Below are positions 62,517 to 64,000 of a stretch of DNA of 64,000 nt, piece by piece. Made by a program: the position numbers and the translations under genes. The notes below the pieces were generated by a model. That model was not told where the DNA came from. It worked only from the letters and a program-made list of their open reading frames with translations, and made no database searches. The stretch is taken from contig CALZBJ010000002.1 of NCBI GenBank assembly GCA_945619025.1, forward strand, positions 124,001-188,000, in the 5' to 3' direction. The stretch's first letter is position 1. Each line of letters starts with the position of its first letter. This DNA is from CALZBJ01 sp945619025 (lineage in GTDB: Bacteria; Pseudomonadota; Gammaproteobacteria; Cardiobacteriales; Wohlfahrtiimonadaceae).

Positions 62517-63032
62517 ATGATTACTGAATCAATGGCCAAACTTTTAAACGAACAGATCAACCATGAGCTCTGCTCTGCACACGTCTATCAGCAGATGTCC
62601 GCGTGGGCAAACTTCAACGGATTTCACGGAGCGGCGAGCTTTTTAATGGCGCAAGCCAACGAAGAGCGTGATCACATGCAAAAAATCTTCGATTATGTGT
62701 TATTAACGGGCCACATGCCGATTTTAGGCGATATGCCCACCATCAATCCAAACTTTGATGACCTCGAAGCGATCTTCAAACAAGCCTACGCGCAAGAGCT
62801 CAATATCACCGAAAAAATCAATAAAATTACTCACGAAGCGATCACCACCCACGACTATTCAACCTTTGAATTTATGCAGTGGTATATCGTTGAACAGCGC
62901 GAAGAGGAAGATCTTTTCCGCACAATTTTAGATAAATTTGAAATGCTCCGTGGCGAAGCGAATGCAAACTACTTTATCGATAAAGAACTTGCTGCGATTC
63001 GTACCGGCGCCGTTGCGGATGTAGCGGAATAA
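62517..63032 (+). CDS. ftnA: Non-haem ferritin
   Basis: 171 aa, four-helix bundle. Ferroxidase ligands E17 (NHELCSAHVY), E49/E50 and H53 (QANEERDHMQKIFDY) and the later YIVEQREEEDLF (E/Q ligands) are in place. Iron storage as 24-mer. Length and motifs match FtnA rather than Bfr, as no haem Met is expected here. Starts at ATG 62517 with AGGATATT upstream. Confidence 0.93.
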   Translation: MITESMAKLLNEQINHELCSAHVYQQMSAWANFNGFHGAASFLMAQANEERDHMQKIFDYVLLTGHMPILGDMPTINPNFDDLEAIFKQAYAQELNITEKINKITHEAITTHDYSTFEFMQWYIVEQREEEDLFRTILDKFEMLRGEANANYFIDKELAAIRTGAVADVAE

Positions 63033-63061
63033 CCGTTTTAACGCGTCACTTTTTAGGAGGC

Positions 63062-63616
63062 ATGATGATTAGCGCGATGCCAAAACAGCTCATTCTCTCC
63101 CTGTTAATCGGTCTTATCATCAGTAGCTGTGCGCAGCTACCGCCCCCGAAAAGTGGCTCACTTCCCGAAAACGAGCGCCAATCCATTGAAGAGAATCAAG
63201 CAAAACGTGAACGCTCAGATCAATCGATGAGTCACCCTCAACTCTCGGTCGCATCGCCTCAATTAATCAAACCGTTACAGCCCTATCTAAACGCCTCAGA
63301 AAGCACGATTCGTAGCGCCTTTGGAACCCCTTCCTCTAATTATCCCACCGCTTACAGCGACCGATATGTCTACCGCGATGAGACCATCCGCGAAACCCAT
63401 ATTCCCGCCCGTTACAGCTATTACGGCGGTTTTTATGATGACGATTTCTACTACGGCGGACGCTATTATGGTAGTCCCACTATGGTCTCCCCTCCCCGGA
63501 TTAAGCGCGAAGTGGTGAGCTTTTGCGAGATTCAATTTGATTTTTTGAAGGGAAAAGTCAACACCATCACCCAAACCGGAGCGTTAAAAAATTACGAGGC
63601 GTTATTGCCGCGTTGA
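63062..63616 (+). CDS. Tyr/Gly-rich lipoprotein of unknown function
   Basis: 184 aa from ATG 63062 (ATG 63065 or 63077 equally possible); AGGAGG lies right before. The lipobox is ISSC (C23). A Pro/Ser/Glu/Gln-rich linker is followed by a core with ASESTIRSAFGTPSSNYP. A Tyr/Asp/Gly stretch (YSYYGGFYDDDFYYGGRYYG) follows, and then a C-terminal FCEIQFDFLKGKVNTITQTG. The core resembles small outer-membrane lipoproteins of the SmpA/OmlA type only in size and style. The role is unknown. It follows ftnA by 29 nt and may be co-transcribed. Confidence 0.7.
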   Translation: MMISAMPKQLILSLLIGLIISSCAQLPPPKSGSLPENERQSIEENQAKRERSDQSMSHPQLSVASPQLIKPLQPYLNASESTIRSAFGTPSSNYPTAYSDRYVYRDETIRETHIPARYSYYGGFYDDDFYYGGRYYGSPTMVSPPRIKREVVSFCEIQFDFLKGKVNTITQTGALKNYEALLPR

Positions 63617-63715
63617 GGGCGTAATTAGAAATACCGGTTAAAATCTTCTATACTTTCTCTATCAATCACATTCAGCGGGCACGCCCGGCATCATCTCAAC
63701 CTGTAGGAATTTATC

Positions 63716-64000
63716 GTGTTACAGTTTAAAGACGTTTGGAATCTCTATCATACTTATTATCATCCGCATCGCCTTTACCCCGGCGAGACGATCCCGCAAA
63801 AAACGCCTAAAATTACCGACTCGCTCCTCAGCATTCAAGATGAGTACGATATTTTATTGCTCGATGGATTTGGCGTGTTAAATGTCGGTGCGACGGCGGT
63901 GCCTCATATGCCCGAAACCATCGCAACGCTTCAGGCGCTTGGGAAAGAGGCGTTTGTGCTGACCAATGGGGCTTCCCATCCTTCTTATATTCGCGCAGAA
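63716..64000 (+). CDS. HAD-superfamily hydrolase, NagD-like (3' truncated)
   Basis: Opens with GTG 63716 (AGGA about 8 nt upstream) and runs off the window after 95 codons. The sequence LLLDGFGVLNVG is the HAD motif I (D-x-F-G-V-L), and FVLTNGASHP carries the motif II Ser/Thr-Asn. This matches the NagD/phosphatase type, which cleaves phosphorylated sugars or glycolate. Substrate unknown. Motifs III-IV are outside the window. Confidence 0.75.
   Translation, partial: MLQFKDVWNLYHTYYHPHRLYPGETIPQKTPKITDSLLSIQDEYDILLLDGFGVLNVGATAVPHMPETIATLQALGKEAFVLTNGASHPSYIRAE

Overview
The window looks like chromosome of a Gram-negative gammaproteobacterium of moderate G+C. It has an MsbA/LptCAB lipopolysaccharide export set, the Min system, TolB-Pal, a 6S RNA of gammaproteobacterial design, UbiD and HslR. 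The protein flavour suggests a Cardiobacteriales-type lineage (Wohlfahrtiimonas or Ignatzschineria-like), but that is a guess from family resemblance, not a measurement. Most of the window is ordinary core genome. No prophage, insertion sequence, CRISPR array, rRNA or tRNA was found.

Layout. 0-7 kb: the 3' end of a probable RNase E gene, an AhpC-type peroxiredoxin, then a minus-strand run of xerC, aspA, hslR, minE-minD-minC and slyD. 7.2-14.2 kb: a tightly packed plus-strand block rpiA-lptC-lptA-lptB-sbcB, an EEP nuclease, a Sel1/FimV-like protein and comF, followed by 6S RNA. 14.6-24 kb: a minus-strand envelope block with two OmpA-like proteins, msbA, pal-tolB, hpt, hemA, an Slp-like lipoprotein and ubiD. 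24.2-27.2 kb: a membrane sulfatase-fold phosphoglycerol/phosphoethanolamine-type transferase and an L-lactate dehydrogenase. 27.3-42 kb: metF and metH, each behind its own SAM-I (S-box) riboswitch and terminator; between them lie rluA, an MscS-like protein, a LEA-like repeat lipoprotein, a glutaredoxin, the tctCBA carboxylate transporter, nadC and the NAD regulator nrtR. Tandem palindromes that look like NrtR operators precede nadC. 42-45.4 kb: an AT-rich orphan gene, small conserved genes, uspA and a gene-free stretch holding a probable novel structured small RNA. 45.4-64 kb: LysR with a dicarboxylate symporter, an AraC/MFS divergent pair, an amino-acid ABC importer, ogt, a frameshifted haemoglobin-type TonB receptor, aldehyde dehydrogenase, an enlarged M48 protease, a MATE exporter, ferritin, a lipoprotein and a truncated HAD hydrolase.

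How it works together. The clearest regulatory story is methionine. Both the methylene-THF reductase (metF) and the B12 methionine synthase (metH) sit behind SAM-I aptamers joined to intrinsic terminators, so SAM would shut off both final steps of methionine synthesis by attenuation. A second story is NAD: nrtR sits next to nadC with two matched palindromes in the nadC promoter. The least explained items are the ~195-nt RNA near 44.7 kb, the 59-codon ORF inside the metH operon, the AT-rich 284-aa orphan at 42.1 kb and the helical-repeat lipoprotein at 31.3 kb. No multi-gene system of clearly unknown type was seen.
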